Shown: positions 10,353 through 18,767, counted from the stretch's first letter. The stretch is 64,000 nucleotides of DNA from Mycolicibacterium tusciae JS617 (GCF_000243415.2 NZ_KI912270.1:5537837-5601836), one strand, 5' to 3'. Program-made: numbers and translations. Notes: generated from the letters alone by a model not told the origin.

Positions 10353-10398
10353 TTCTATTCGGCTTCGCCGACTCCGGCCTTCTATTCGGCTTCGCCGA
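10353..10398 (-). repeat. Tandem 19-bp hairpin repeat at the antiporter 3' end
   Basis: TTCTATTCGGCTTCGCCGA occurs at 10353-10371 and again at 10380-10398, period 27. Each copy folds into a hairpin (TTCGGC-TTC-GCCGA; the second copy forms ATTCGGC-TTC-GCCGAAT). Copy 2 encodes the last residues and stop of the antiporter. Because the period is a multiple of three, copy 1 repeats GEAE-stop in frame. It probably acts as a double terminator for the minus-strand gene, created by a small duplication. Confidence 0.6.
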
Positions 10399-11878
10399 AT
10401 TCGTTGAACCAGTACGCCAGCTTCCCCCGGCGACTCACCGCACGAAGCCGGCGTTCGGCCGCGGCCCGAGTCTTGGTGGTGGTGACGATCAGCAGCTCAT
10501 CGCCGATCGCGATGCGGGTGTCGGGCTGCGGGACGAACGTATGGCCATCCCGGATGATCAGGGTGATCACACTCGGATCGGGCAGCCGCAACTCGAGGAC
10601 GGTGACGTTGTGCAGCCGCGACGGATCCTGCACCGTCATCGTCAGTAGCTCCGCATCGAGCACATCGAGTGGTGCTGCCTCGACCTGAAGCTCGCGGGTG
10701 GCTTCCTTCGGGATCAGGCCCAACCGGTGCGCGAGGAAGTGCAGGCTGGGGCCCTGAACCAGGGTGTACACCACCACCAGGATGAACACGATGTTGAGGA
10801 TGCGGACGCTGCCCTCGACGCCCCCGACGATCGGGAAGGTCGCGAGCACGATCGGCACCGCGCCGCGAAGGCCGGCCCACGATACGAAGATCTGCTCACG
10901 CCAGGGCACCCGGAACCAGATCAGCGAGAGGAATACCGACAGCGGCCGCGCAATCAGGAGCAAGACGAGGCCGATCACGATCCCCGCGGCCAACTCGGCG
11001 CCCAGATCGCTGGGATCGACGAGAAGACCGAGCAGGACGAACAGACCGATCTGCGCCAACCAGCCGAGCCCCTCCGCGAACGACCGCGTCGCCGAGCGGT
11101 GGGGCAGCCCGGTGTTGGCGAGCACGACGGCGGCCAGATAGCAGGCGAGAAAGCCGCTGGCGTGGGCACTGCCCCCGGCCGCGAACGCGACCATCCCGAG
11201 ACCGAAAGTGGCCAGCGGATACAGCCCGGAGGCGGGAAGAGCGATGTGGCGCAGAGCGATTGAGCCCAGAAATCCGCAGCCCAACCCGATCGCGGCGCCC
11301 ACTACCAACTCGTAGGCCAATTCGGCCAGCGCGTGTCCCGCGGACAGCTCCAGGGGCGTCACGCTGAACATGAGGACGAGGATGACGGCGGGGGCGTCGT
11401 TGAACCCGGACTCGGCCTCGAGAAGGCCCGCTACCCGGCGGGGCAGCGGTACGACGCGCAGCACCGAGAACACGGCCGCGGCGTCGGTGACGGAAACGAC
11501 GGCGCCGAGAAGCACTGCCAGTTGCCAGTCGATCCCGAGCAGCAGATGTGCGCCTGCGGCCGTCACCGCCATACTGACTGCGACGCCGACGGTGGCCAGT
11601 ACCCCCGCGGGGGCCAACACCTTCTTCACGTCGGAGAAGCGGGTCGTCAGGCCGCCTTCGACGAGGATGATCGCCAGCGCGACGGTGCCGAGGTGGTCGG
11701 CGAGCAGATAGTTGTCGAAGTGCAGACCGAGCCCGTCCTCGCCGACGATGACGCCGACGCCGAGGAACAGCAGCAGGCTGGGCAGCCCCACCCGGCTCGC
11801 CGCGCGGGTGGCAACGATGCTGGCCAACAGCACGAGCCCAGCGGCTAGCAGCACCAGATACAGCTGCTGCAAGGTCAT
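10382..11878 (-). CDS. CPA-type cation/proton antiporter with C-terminal RCK_C domain (NhaP2-like)
   Basis: Twelve or so membrane helices followed by a cytoplasmic TrkA-C/RCK_C domain, as in NhaP2/CvrA potassium-proton antiporters; 498 residues. The exchanger core shows ESGFNDAPAVILV, with the conserved ND pair, and WAGLRGAVPIVLATFP. The C-terminal domain (about 400-480) has DPSVITLIIRDGHTFVPQPDTRIAIGDELLIVTT. The frame stays open far upstream, but ATG 11878 with GGGGATGAA before it begins a proper first helix. Divergent from an RCK (TrkA-like) protein, suggesting a shared potassium or pH homeostasis role. Ion specificity is inferred. Confidence 0.88.
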   Translation of the reverse strand: MTLQQLYLVLLAAGLVLLASIVATRAASRVGLPSLLLFLGVGVIVGEDGLGLHFDNYLLADHLGTVALAIILVEGGLTTRFSDVKKVLAPAGVLATVGVAVSMAVTAAGAHLLLGIDWQLAVLLGAVVSVTDAAAVFSVLRVVPLPRRVAGLLEAESGFNDAPAVILVLMFSVTPLELSAGHALAELAYELVVGAAIGLGCGFLGSIALRHIALPASGLYPLATFGLGMVAFAAGGSAHASGFLACYLAAVVLANTGLPHRSATRSFAEGLGWLAQIGLFVLLGLLVDPSDLGAELAAGIVIGLVLLLIARPLSVFLSLIWFRVPWREQIFVSWAGLRGAVPIVLATFPIVGGVEGSVRILNIVFILVVVYTLVQGPSLHFLAHRLGLIPKEATRELQVEAAPLDVLDAELLTMTVQDPSRLHNVTVLELRLPDPSVITLIIRDGHTFVPQPDTRIAIGDELLIVTTTKTRAAAERRLRAVSRRGKLAYWFNEFGEAE

Positions 11879-12031
11879 TTCATCCCCATCTGGGACTGCG
11901 GTGGTGGTCTTTGACGTGCAGTTAACACCACCACGGGTTCGGGGCGCATGGTCAGGTGCGACGATGAACCGGTGTTCCGACTGAAGCGGCGAGTCACCGA
12001 GGAGTCGGCGCGTGTCGATGAGCGACGGAAG

Positions 12032-12709
12032 ATGCGCATCGGCATCGCCGGTGCGGGGGCGGTCGGTAGATCCGTCGCCCAGGAACTGATCGGTTACGGC
12101 CACAAGGTGCTGCTGATCGAACACAACATCGGCCACTACGAACCGCAGACCGTGCCCGAAGCGGACTGGTTGCTGGCCGACGCCTGCGAGCTGACCTCGC
12201 TCGAGGACGCGGGGATTGAGACCTGCGATGTGGTTATCGCCGCGACCGGCGACGACAAGGTGAATCTGACGGCGTCGCTGTTGGCCAAGTCCGAGTTCGG
12301 CGTGGATCGGGTGGTGGCGAGAGTGAACGACATGCGCAATGCGTGGCTGTTCACCGAGTCTTGGGGCGTCGACGTTGCCGTTTCGGCACCCGCAGCGCTG
12401 GTCGCCGCGATCGAGGGCGCCATCGACATCGGCCATGTCGTGCGGTTGATGGAGCTACGACAGGGGCAGGTGAGCCTGGCGAAACTGACGCTGCCCGAGG
12501 GAGATCGGTTGGTCGGCAAGCGGATGCGGGATCTGCCGCTGCCGGAGAACGCTGCCTTGGCGATCGTGATTCGTGAGAACGGGATCGTGTTCCCCAAGCC
12601 GGACGACGTGCTCGAGGCGGGCGACGAGATGCTGTTCTTCGCAGGCGGCGCCAGGAGCCAGGTGTCCGCTTTTGTCGATGGGGCGACGCAAGCGCTCGGC
12701 GAGCGATGA
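12032..12709 (+). CDS. TrkA-family RCK potassium-regulatory protein
   Basis: 225-residue RCK protein. An N-terminal Rossmann domain with MRIGIAGAGAVGRSVAQEL binds NAD(H) or a nucleotide. LLADACELTSLEDAGIETCDVVIAATGDDKVNL is the usual TrkA-N strand order. A C-terminal RCK_C domain from about 140 has LPENAALAIVIRENGIVFPKPDDVLEAGDEMLFF. ATG 12032 fits the family start; the frame could begin at 11948. It is soluble and would gate or regulate a cation transporter. The likely partner is the divergently encoded antiporter, since no Trk/Ktr channel gene is adjacent. It resembles the CeoB/CeoC pair but stands singly. Confidence 0.87.
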   Translation: MRIGIAGAGAVGRSVAQELIGYGHKVLLIEHNIGHYEPQTVPEADWLLADACELTSLEDAGIETCDVVIAATGDDKVNLTASLLAKSEFGVDRVVARVNDMRNAWLFTESWGVDVAVSAPAALVAAIEGAIDIGHVVRLMELRQGQVSLAKLTLPEGDRLVGKRMRDLPLPENAALAIVIRENGIVFPKPDDVLEAGDEMLFFAGGARSQVSAFVDGATQALGER

Positions 12710-12739
12710 GATCTGCCCGCCGCGCCGGTCAGTACGGAC

Positions 12740-13312
12740 ATGATCGATCTGACTTCAGCCTGCCAACGCACAGCCCAGGTGTTGGCGAACGTGACCGACG
12801 ATCAGCTGAGCGCATCAACCCCGTGCGAGAAGCTGCCCGTCGATGAACTGGTGGCGCACGTCGGTGGCCTTGCCTTGGCGTTCACCGCGGCGGCGCGCAA
12901 GGACTTCGGCCCACTGACCGACACACCGCCGACGTTCGACGGAGCGCTCGAGCACGACTGGCGCACCGCCTACCCGCGGCGTCTCGCGGAACTGGCCGCG
13001 GCGTTCGGCGACCCGGCGGCCTGGGAGGGCATGAGCCGGGCCGGTGGTGTCGATTTTCCCGGCGAGGTGGCGGGGATGGTCGCGCTGACGGAAGTGGTGG
13101 TGCACGGTTGGGATCTGGCCCGGGCCACCGGCCAGCCCTACGGCATCGACGACGCGACCGCCGAGGCGGTGTTGCCGCACGTCGCGCAGTTCGCCGCCGA
13201 GGAGCCGGTTGAGGGTCTGTTTGGCCGCGCGGTGCCCGTCGCCAGTGATGCGCCGGTGCTGGACCGGATCGTCGGGATGACCGGTCGGGACCCTGCGTGG
13301 CCTGCCTCCTGA
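12740..13312 (+). CDS. TIGR03086-type DinB-like metal-binding protein
   Basis: 190-residue four-helix (DinB/mycothiol maleylpyruvate isomerase-like) protein. Helix 1 has LANVTDDQLSASTPCEKLPVDELVAHVGG and a later helix has LTEVVVHGWDLARATGQPY, the TIGR03086 signature with the metal-ligand histidines (AHVGG, VVVHGWD). Family members probably act as mycothiol-dependent transferases, but this protein's reaction is unknown. It starts 30 bases after the RCK gene on the same strand and may share its transcript. Confidence 0.82.
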   Translation: MIDLTSACQRTAQVLANVTDDQLSASTPCEKLPVDELVAHVGGLALAFTAAARKDFGPLTDTPPTFDGALEHDWRTAYPRRLAELAAAFGDPAAWEGMSRAGGVDFPGEVAGMVALTEVVVHGWDLARATGQPYGIDDATAEAVLPHVAQFAAEEPVEGLFGRAVPVASDAPVLDRIVGMTGRDPAWPAS

Positions 13313-13325
13313 GCCCGGCCCGGCG

Positions 13326-14969
13326 TCAGTGTGGCTGACGGGCCACATGGGTGCGGGCATGGCTGATGGCTTCATCGAGAGAATCCAGCAGATGGTTCTC
13401 GTGGCGCAGCGTCTCGAAGACACCGACGTTGGTCAACAAGTCGATGTGTTCACCCCGAACGCCCTTGATGATCACCGTGATGCCGCGAGCTTCCAACTCC
13501 GTGGAAATCTGGGCAAGCGTGTGCGCGCCGGTCGCGTCGAGCATGCCCAGCTGGGACATCCTGATGACCACCACGGACGTGTGAGGATGATCAGCGTCGA
13601 TGATAGCGTTCGAAATTCGTTCGGCCACACCGAAAAACATCGCTCCATCGAGTCGAAGAAGCGCGATCTTTTCGTCGCCGGGCCGGTACGGACCAGGAAG
13701 GTCCTCGCGGACCACGCTGCTGCGGCGCGCCACGGCGCGTAAGGCGAAGAATGCCGCAACGACTATGCCGATCTCAACGGCCTCGACCAGGTCGAAGCAC
13801 ACTGTGATGACGGCGGTGAGTATGAACGTCAGCGCATCCGAACGAGTGGAGCGCAAGATCTTGCGGACGGTGCCAGCCGAGATCATCCGGAACGAGGTCA
13901 CCATGAGTACACCTGCCAAGGCGGACAACGGGATTGCCGAGACGGGCCCCGTCGCCAGATATACGACCCCCAGCAACACCAGCGAATGCACGATAGCCGA
14001 GACTCGCGTGCGCGCGCCGGAGCGGACGTTGACGGCGGTACGTGCGATTGCGCCGGTAGCGGGCATACCGCCGAATGCGCCCGAGGCGACCGAAGCCAGG
14101 CCCTGGCCGACCAATTCGCGGTCGGGGTCGTAGGGACCCGTCGGCGCCATGGTGGCGGCGACCCGTGCGGACAACAGTGATTCGATTGCCGCCAATGCAG
14201 CGATCGCCATCGCGGCGCCGACGAGCGTGCGCATGGCTCCCGTATCAACATGCGGCAGTGCCGGTGCGGGTAGGTGCGATGGCAGTGCACCGATGGTGGC
14301 CACGGAGACCCCGAACGCGGCGACGGCGACCGTCGCGACGATCACGGCTGTGAGCGATTCCGGGATACCCCTGTGCAGTCGGGGGAGGAACACCATCAAC
14401 ACGGTGATAAGCGCCACCACACCAAGCGTTTTCGCGGCGGAGGCCCATTCGGTCTGGGTGATGGCGCTCCAAGCGGCGGGCAGTGTGCGGGTACCCGCAA
14501 GGGTGCCGTGCGCGAACGCGGCGGGCACCTGTTGAAGGAAGATGATCGCGGCGATGCCGAGCGTGAATCCTTCGATGACGGGCCATGGGATGAACGTCAC
14601 CGCCCGGCCCAGGCCGGTGAGACCGGCGGCGAACACGAGCACCCCGGCGAGCACCGTCACCAGTGCAACGCTGCCCAGACCGAATTGGGCGACGACAGGC
14701 GCCAGCACGACGGCCATCGCGCCCGTCGGGCCGGAAACCTGCACGTGCGATCCACCGAAGACCGCGGCGACCAGACCAGCCACCACAGCCGTGATGAGCC
14801 CGGCGGCCGCGCCGACACCGGAGCTGAGGCCGAAGGCCAGCGCAAGCGGCAACGCGACGACACCGACGGTCACGCCGGCCAGGACGTCACCCCGCCATGA
14901 CGACCGCAGTTCGGCGTAGTCGCTGCGGTTCGGCAGTAGGCGCGTGAGATTGCCGACGGCGGCGATCAC
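13326..14969 (-). CDS. SulP-family anion transporter with STAS domain
   Basis: 547-residue SulP (SLC26-type) permease, expected to move sulfate, bicarbonate or another anion. Membrane domain: GDVLAGVTVGVVALPLALAFG (TM1 signature), the second-half repeat, and TGAIARTAVNVRSGARTR (TM8-9 substrate loop). The C-terminal STAS domain (about 430-530) has DATGAHTLAQISTELEARGITVIIKGV. It starts at GTG 14969, overlapping the ArsR stop by four bases (GTGA), so the two are translationally coupled. Control by an adjacent metal/redox-type ArsR suggests the substrate could be an oxyanion such as molybdate or sulfate; this is inference. Confidence 0.93.
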   Translation of the reverse strand: MIAAVGNLTRLLPNRSDYAELRSSWRGDVLAGVTVGVVALPLALAFGLSSGVGAAAGLITAVVAGLVAAVFGGSHVQVSGPTGAMAVVLAPVVAQFGLGSVALVTVLAGVLVFAAGLTGLGRAVTFIPWPVIEGFTLGIAAIIFLQQVPAAFAHGTLAGTRTLPAAWSAITQTEWASAAKTLGVVALITVLMVFLPRLHRGIPESLTAVIVATVAVAAFGVSVATIGALPSHLPAPALPHVDTGAMRTLVGAAMAIAALAAIESLLSARVAATMAPTGPYDPDRELVGQGLASVASGAFGGMPATGAIARTAVNVRSGARTRVSAIVHSLVLLGVVYLATGPVSAIPLSALAGVLMVTSFRMISAGTVRKILRSTRSDALTFILTAVITVCFDLVEAVEIGIVVAAFFALRAVARRSSVVREDLPGPYRPGDEKIALLRLDGAMFFGVAERISNAIIDADHPHTSVVVIRMSQLGMLDATGAHTLAQISTELEARGITVIIKGVRGEHIDLLTNVGVFETLRHENHLLDSLDEAISHARTHVARQPH

Positions 14970-15343
14970 TTGTCACGCCCGACGGGCGGCAGTGTCTTGA
15001 GTGCTTCCCATTGGTCGCGCTGTGCACCGAGGACGTCGGCGAGGAAGGTCCTCGCGATGACCAGCAGTTCGGAGATCTTCGGATGCGCGAGCTGGTAATA
15101 CACCGCATTCCCGACGCGCTGCGCTGTGACCACGCGATGGCGCTTGAGTACCGCCAAGTGCTGCGACAACAGCGTCGGCTCCAGGTCGGTTCCGGTGAGG
15201 ATCTCGCCGACGGACACCGTGCTGTCGTTGGCCGACAGGATCTCCAGTACACGAATGCGCGCGGGATGGGCGAGCGCCTTGAACAAATTGGCCTTGATTT
15301 CGTAGAGGGGTAGCTCGGGACCACCCGGGGCATGCTGCGGCAT
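14966..15343 (-). CDS. ArsR/SmtB-family repressor
   Basis: 125-residue winged-helix ArsR protein: LFKALAHPARIRVLEILSAND, then SVGEILTGTDLEPTLLSQHLAVLKRHRVVTAQRVGNAVYYQL, the family recognition helix and wing. The alpha-3 ELCV(C)G metal-Cys motif is absent (VGEILTG here) and the protein has no cysteine, so arsenic/cadmium sensing through Cys is excluded. It is the first gene of an operon with the SulP transporter, and a 24-base dyad lies just upstream, so it likely represses its own operon. Confidence 0.9.
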   Translation of the reverse strand: MPQHAPGGPELPLYEIKANLFKALAHPARIRVLEILSANDSTVSVGEILTGTDLEPTLLSQHLAVLKRHRVVTAQRVGNAVYYQLAHPKISELLVIARTFLADVLGAQRDQWEALKTLPPVGRDK

Positions 15344-15359
15344 TCCACGACCTGACGAC

Positions 15360-15383
15360 TTGATGAATTGAACGATTTATCAA
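15360..15383. promoter_or_regulatory. ArsR operator dyad
   Basis: Inverted repeat with arms TTGATGAATT (15360-15369) and GATTTATCAA (15374-15383); arms match at 8 of 10 positions around a 4-base centre. It sits 17 bases ahead of the arsR start, in the divergent gap with the PHP gene. Its AT-richness contrasts with the surrounding DNA. ArsR proteins typically bind such 12-2-12-like dyads. Confidence 0.65.
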
Positions 15384-15457
15384 TCCACCGTAGCGATGTC
15401 CACCGCGTCGCCGCAAACCGCTGCGTGGCGCACGCAATGACCGGGCACACTGAAACC

Positions 15458-16462
15458 ATGGATCCGGTCACCGCCCTGCGCCAGATTGCGTACTACAAGG
15501 ACCGCGCGCGAGAGGATCCCCGCCGGGTGATGGCTTACCGGAACGCCGCCGACGTCATCGAGTCGTTGTCGGACGCCGAGCGCGAGCGTCATGGCGCGGC
15601 CAACACCTGGCAGTCGCTGTCCGGGGTCGGGCCCAAGACAGCGAAGGTCATCGCACAGGCATGGGCCGGGCGCGAACCCGACGTGCTGGCCGAATTGCGT
15701 TCGACCGCAGCTGATCTGGGTGGCGGAGACATCCGTGCGGCCCTGCGCGGTGATCTGCATGTGCACTCGAACTGGTCCGACGGTTCGGCGCCGATCGAGG
15801 AGATGATGCTGGCGGCAAGGGAACTGGGCCACGAATACTGCGCGTTGACCGACCACTCGCCGCGGCTGCGGGTCGCCAACGGGCTGTCGCCCGAGCGGCT
15901 GCGCGAGCAGCTCGACGTGATCGACGAGATCCGTGACACGGTTGCGCCGATGCGCATCCTCACCGGCATCGAGGTCGACATTCTCGATGACGGGTCGCTC
16001 GATCAGGAGGACGAGCTGCTGCAACGCCTCGATGTGGTGGTGGCCAGCGTGCATTCCAAGTTGTCGATGGACGCGCCGTCGATGACCCGTCGCATGCTCA
16101 AGGCCGTGGCCAATCCGCACACCGACGTGCTGGGTCACTGCACCGGGCGGCTGGTGACCGGAGGCCGAGGTGTGCGACCCGAATCGAAGTTCGATGCCGA
16201 GACGGTGTTCACCGCGTGCCGCGACAACGGCACCGCCGTCGAGATCAACTCGCGGCCCGAGCGGCGCGATCCGCCGACCCGGCTACTGAACCTCGCACTC
16301 GAGATCGGCTGCGTGTTCTCCATCGACACCGACTCGCATGCGCCGGGGCAACTGGAGTTCCTCGGCTACGGCGCCCAACGCGCACTTGATGCCGGAGTGC
16401 CCGTGGAGCGGATCGTCAATACCTGGCCCGCGGACAAGTTGTTGGAGTGGACGACGTCATAG
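15458..16462 (+). CDS. PHP-domain phosphoesterase with helix-hairpin-helix N-terminus
   Basis: 334 residues from ATG 15458. The N-terminal third resembles the DNA polymerase X/HhH region, with SLSGVGPKTAKVIAQAW as the helix-hairpin-helix. The rest is a PHP domain with metal-ligand motifs DLHVHSNWSDGS, ALTDHS, GIEVDI, VVVASVHSK and SIDTDSH. Such stand-alone proteins probably hydrolyse phosphomonoesters or DNA 3' ends. The polymerase catalytic part is missing. It corresponds in position to Rv3856c of M. tuberculosis. The frame could start upstream at ATG 15437. Confidence 0.88.
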   Translation: MDPVTALRQIAYYKDRAREDPRRVMAYRNAADVIESLSDAERERHGAANTWQSLSGVGPKTAKVIAQAWAGREPDVLAELRSTAADLGGGDIRAALRGDLHVHSNWSDGSAPIEEMMLAARELGHEYCALTDHSPRLRVANGLSPERLREQLDVIDEIRDTVAPMRILTGIEVDILDDGSLDQEDELLQRLDVVVASVHSKLSMDAPSMTRRMLKAVANPHTDVLGHCTGRLVTGGRGVRPESKFDAETVFTACRDNGTAVEINSRPERRDPPTRLLNLALEIGCVFSIDTDSHAPGQLEFLGYGAQRALDAGVPVERIVNTWPADKLLEWTTS

Positions 16463-16477
16463 ACCGCCGCGCCGCTA

Positions 16478-16768
16478 TCAAGTAGACGTGGTGAAGGGAT
16501 TATGTTCTGCCAGAAGCTTTTCCATTCGAACTTCGTCGAGGCGAACTCGAATCGTCGTGGCCTCCTCCTGGTCGCGAATGACTTTGGCCAGTGTGAACGC
16601 ACTCGTCACCAGAAACAGCACGGTCATGGCCAGGAACAACCGCTGCCAGAGGTCCAGGGGGAGGAAGAGAATCCCGCCCAGCGCGCCGAGCAGGCTCACG
16701 CCGAATGCGATGGCGGCCTGCAAAAAGAAGGCCGCGGTGTTCTTCGACGGGGAATTCAAATTGGTCAT
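16478..16768 (-). CDS. YiaA/YiaB-type two-helix membrane protein
   Basis: 96 residues from ATG 16768. Motif NSPSKNTAAFFLQAAIAFG leads into two hydrophobic helices (about 12-35 and 44-64), then a charged cytoplasmic tail RDQEEATTIRVRLDEVRMEKLLAEHNPF. This is the YiaA/B pattern; function in the family is unknown. The start is set by the motif, since the open frame runs on upstream without family signal and the ribosome site is weak. It is 55 bases downstream of dinB on the same strand. Confidence 0.8.
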   Translation of the reverse strand: MTNLNSPSKNTAAFFLQAAIAFGVSLLGALGGILFLPLDLWQRLFLAMTVLFLVTSAFTLAKVIRDQEEATTIRVRLDEVRMEKLLAEHNPFTTST

Positions 16769-16823
16769 GGTGTCAGCCTGTCGCGGCGGCCGCGCCTGCG
16801 GTTGAGTGAGACTACTCAATTCG

Positions 16824-18059
16824 CTAATCCGGCAGCAGGGGCATTTCGAGGCCGGGATCGCGGCCCAGCAACACACCGCGCGTGACGGCGGCGTTGCCGT
16901 AGCGCTTGCGCACCTGGTCGACGGCGTCGTCCAGCGCTATGACGTCGTGCAGGTCCCTGGGTGGGTACGGCAGCTCCAACTGTTGCGCGCCGTCGCGGTC
17001 GATGTTGGACACGGCGAAGCCGACCAGCGTCAAACCGCGCTCGGCGATCAGCGGGGCGGCCGCCGCGACGAGCGAGCGCGCGGTATCGAGGATCAGGTCG
17101 GTGGACGCCGTCGCCCGTGGCATGGTGTGTGACCGCGTGGCGCGGCCGAAGTCGTCAAAACGCAGGCGCAGCACCACCGTTCGGCCCGTGCGGCCCGCCT
17201 TGCGCATGCGGCGGGTGATCCGGTCGACGAGATTGATGACGACGGCGTCGACCTCCGCCGGTGACATCGAATTGCCACGCCTGCCGAGCGCACGCTGAGC
17301 GCCGACCGATCGGCGGCGCACACCCGTCACGACGCGGCGTCTGTCAATGTTGCGGGACAACGCGAACAGCCGATAGCCCATCGCCCCGCCGACGAGCGAG
17401 CCGAGCGTGCCCTCGGACAGTTCGGCGACATCGGCCACCGTCTCGATTCCGTGCGCGTGCAGCTTCTCGGCGGTCTTGGCGCCGACGCCCCACAGCCGTC
17501 GGACCGGCAGCGGATGCAGGAAGGCGAGTTCACGGTCGGGCGGAACCAGCAGCAGTCCGTCGGGCTTGGCCTCCTGGCTCGCGACCTTGGCGAGGAACTT
17601 GGTTCTGGCGATGCCCACGGTGATCGGCAGTCCCACCCGGTCGCGCACTGCTGAGCGCAGTTGCGCCGCGATCTCGACCGGCGTGCCCGATACCCGCAGC
17701 AGGCCGGACACGTCGAGGAATGCCTCGTCGACGCTCAGCGGTTCGACAACCGGCGAGGTGTCGTAGAATACGTCGAACACGGCGCGACTTGCCTCGGAGT
17801 ACGCCGACATCCGTGGCGGCACGACGATGGCATGTGGGCACAGTGCGCGCGCCTGGCGGCCGCCCATCGCCGTCCGTACGCCGTAGGCCTTGGCCTCGTA
17901 GCTGGCGGCGAGCACGACGCCTCCGCCGACGATCACCGGCCGTCCGCGCAGCGCAGGATCGTCACGCTGCTCGACCGACGCGTAGAACGAGTCGAGGTCA
18001 GCGTGCATGATGCTGGGCAGCTGAGCTGCCGATCCGACACAAGCGCCCCACACGAACAT
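16824..18059 (-). CDS. dinB: Y-family DNA polymerase IV
   Basis: Translesion DNA polymerase of 411 residues. Catalytic motifs: HADLDSFYASVEQ (first metal Asp; Tyr at the steric-gate position), GVVLAASYEAKAYGVRTAMGG (fingers), SVDEAFLDVSGL (two catalytic acidic residues), ITVGIARTKFLAKVAS and RLWGVGAKTAEKL (HhH thumb), then the little-finger domain. QLELP near residue 370 resembles a beta-clamp binding motif. ATG 18059 has GAGGTG seven bases upstream. A LexA-like palindrome lies across that start, implying SOS control. Mycobacteria carry several dinB paralogs; this is the one near ethR. Confidence 0.93.
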   Translation of the reverse strand: MFVWGACVGSAAQLPSIMHADLDSFYASVEQRDDPALRGRPVIVGGGVVLAASYEAKAYGVRTAMGGRQARALCPHAIVVPPRMSAYSEASRAVFDVFYDTSPVVEPLSVDEAFLDVSGLLRVSGTPVEIAAQLRSAVRDRVGLPITVGIARTKFLAKVASQEAKPDGLLLVPPDRELAFLHPLPVRRLWGVGAKTAEKLHAHGIETVADVAELSEGTLGSLVGGAMGYRLFALSRNIDRRRVVTGVRRRSVGAQRALGRRGNSMSPAEVDAVVINLVDRITRRMRKAGRTGRTVVLRLRFDDFGRATRSHTMPRATASTDLILDTARSLVAAAAPLIAERGLTLVGFAVSNIDRDGAQQLELPYPPRDLHDVIALDDAVDQVRKRYGNAAVTRGVLLGRDPGLEMPLLPD

Positions 18060-18066
18060 ATGTTCG
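18053..18066. promoter_or_regulatory. LexA-like SOS box at the dinB start codon
   Basis: CGAACATATGTTCG is a perfect 14-base palindrome matching the inner part of the mycobacterial LexA consensus TCGAAC-N4-GTTCGA (outermost T/A replaced). It sits between the Shine-Dalgarno (18067-18072) and the start codon (18057-18059) of dinB and overlaps the ATG. Position at a DNA-repair polymerase makes a chance match unlikely. Confidence 0.65.
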
Positions 18067-18089
18067 CACCTCGGTGTGACTAGTTACGA

Positions 18090-18737
18090 CTAGTGGGGTG
18101 CGGTTCTGTAAATGCTGGTGACCCAGATGTGCGCCAGCGTGTTCACGATCTGTTCGTGGGCGATCGAGTCCTTCTCGGCCGCATATGCCGCGAACATCGT
18201 CCGCTCATTCATCAAGTTCAGTGCGATCGCAAGATCCCTGGCCGGCACGGTATCGGGCGCGGCGTTGCGGTCGCGCTCGGTCTGAATCGACTCGGCGGTG
18301 CAGTCAATCCACTTCTGCATGAACTTCGACCACATTGACTGCATCTCGGCGTTGGTCGGCCTGGAGGCCCAACCGGCAAGCATCACCGAGCGATGCTCGC
18401 CAAACGACTTGAACAGGGCGTTGATGGCTCGCCAAGTGCCTGCCGGGTCGACGCCGTCGTCGGTCGGACCGAGCGCCTCGTCGGCACGTTCGTCGGCCTC
18501 CGCGATGATCCGGGCCATCAGCGTCAGCAGCACCGCGTCCTTGGACGGGAAGTAGAAGTAGAAGGTCGGCCGGGACAGACCGGCACCCTTGGCGAGGTCG
18601 TCGACGGAGATGTCGGTCAGCGGGCGATGTTCGAGAAGGCCCTCCAGCGTTGCGAGAATGGCCAGCTCACGGTCGTCCCCGGATGGCCGGGTCGAACGAC
18701 GGGGGCGCGTGGCGCGGGGGCGGCTGGCGGTGGTCAC
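18090..18737 (-). CDS. ethR: EthR-type TetR repressor
   Basis: 215 residues from GTG 18737. The DNA-binding half RPSGDDRELAILATLEGLLEHRPLTDISVDDLAKGAG followed by LSRPTFYFYFPSK is nearly the M. tuberculosis EthR sequence. The ligand half keeps FMQKWIDCTAESIQTERDR and LNLMNERTMFA. EthR represses the divergent monooxygenase ethA by cooperative binding to the shared intergenic region. Two dyads are visible there. GTG 18743 is an alternative start. dinB follows 30 bases downstream on the same strand. With ethA broken here, the repressor's original target is lost unless it has others. Confidence 0.93.
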   Translation of the reverse strand: MTTASRPRATRPRRSTRPSGDDRELAILATLEGLLEHRPLTDISVDDLAKGAGLSRPTFYFYFPSKDAVLLTLMARIIAEADERADEALGPTDDGVDPAGTWRAINALFKSFGEHRSVMLAGWASRPTNAEMQSMWSKFMQKWIDCTAESIQTERDRNAAPDTVPARDLAIALNLMNERTMFAAYAAEKDSIAHEQIVNTLAHIWVTSIYRTAPH

Positions 18738-18767
18738 GAGCACTGACTTTACACCGTGTCGAGTTCA

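Noticed and set aside
11879..12436. A 684-residue version of the antiporter reaching into the RCK gene
   Set aside because: The upstream part is antisense to the RCK gene and has no family signal. The first membrane helix begins at ATG 11878.
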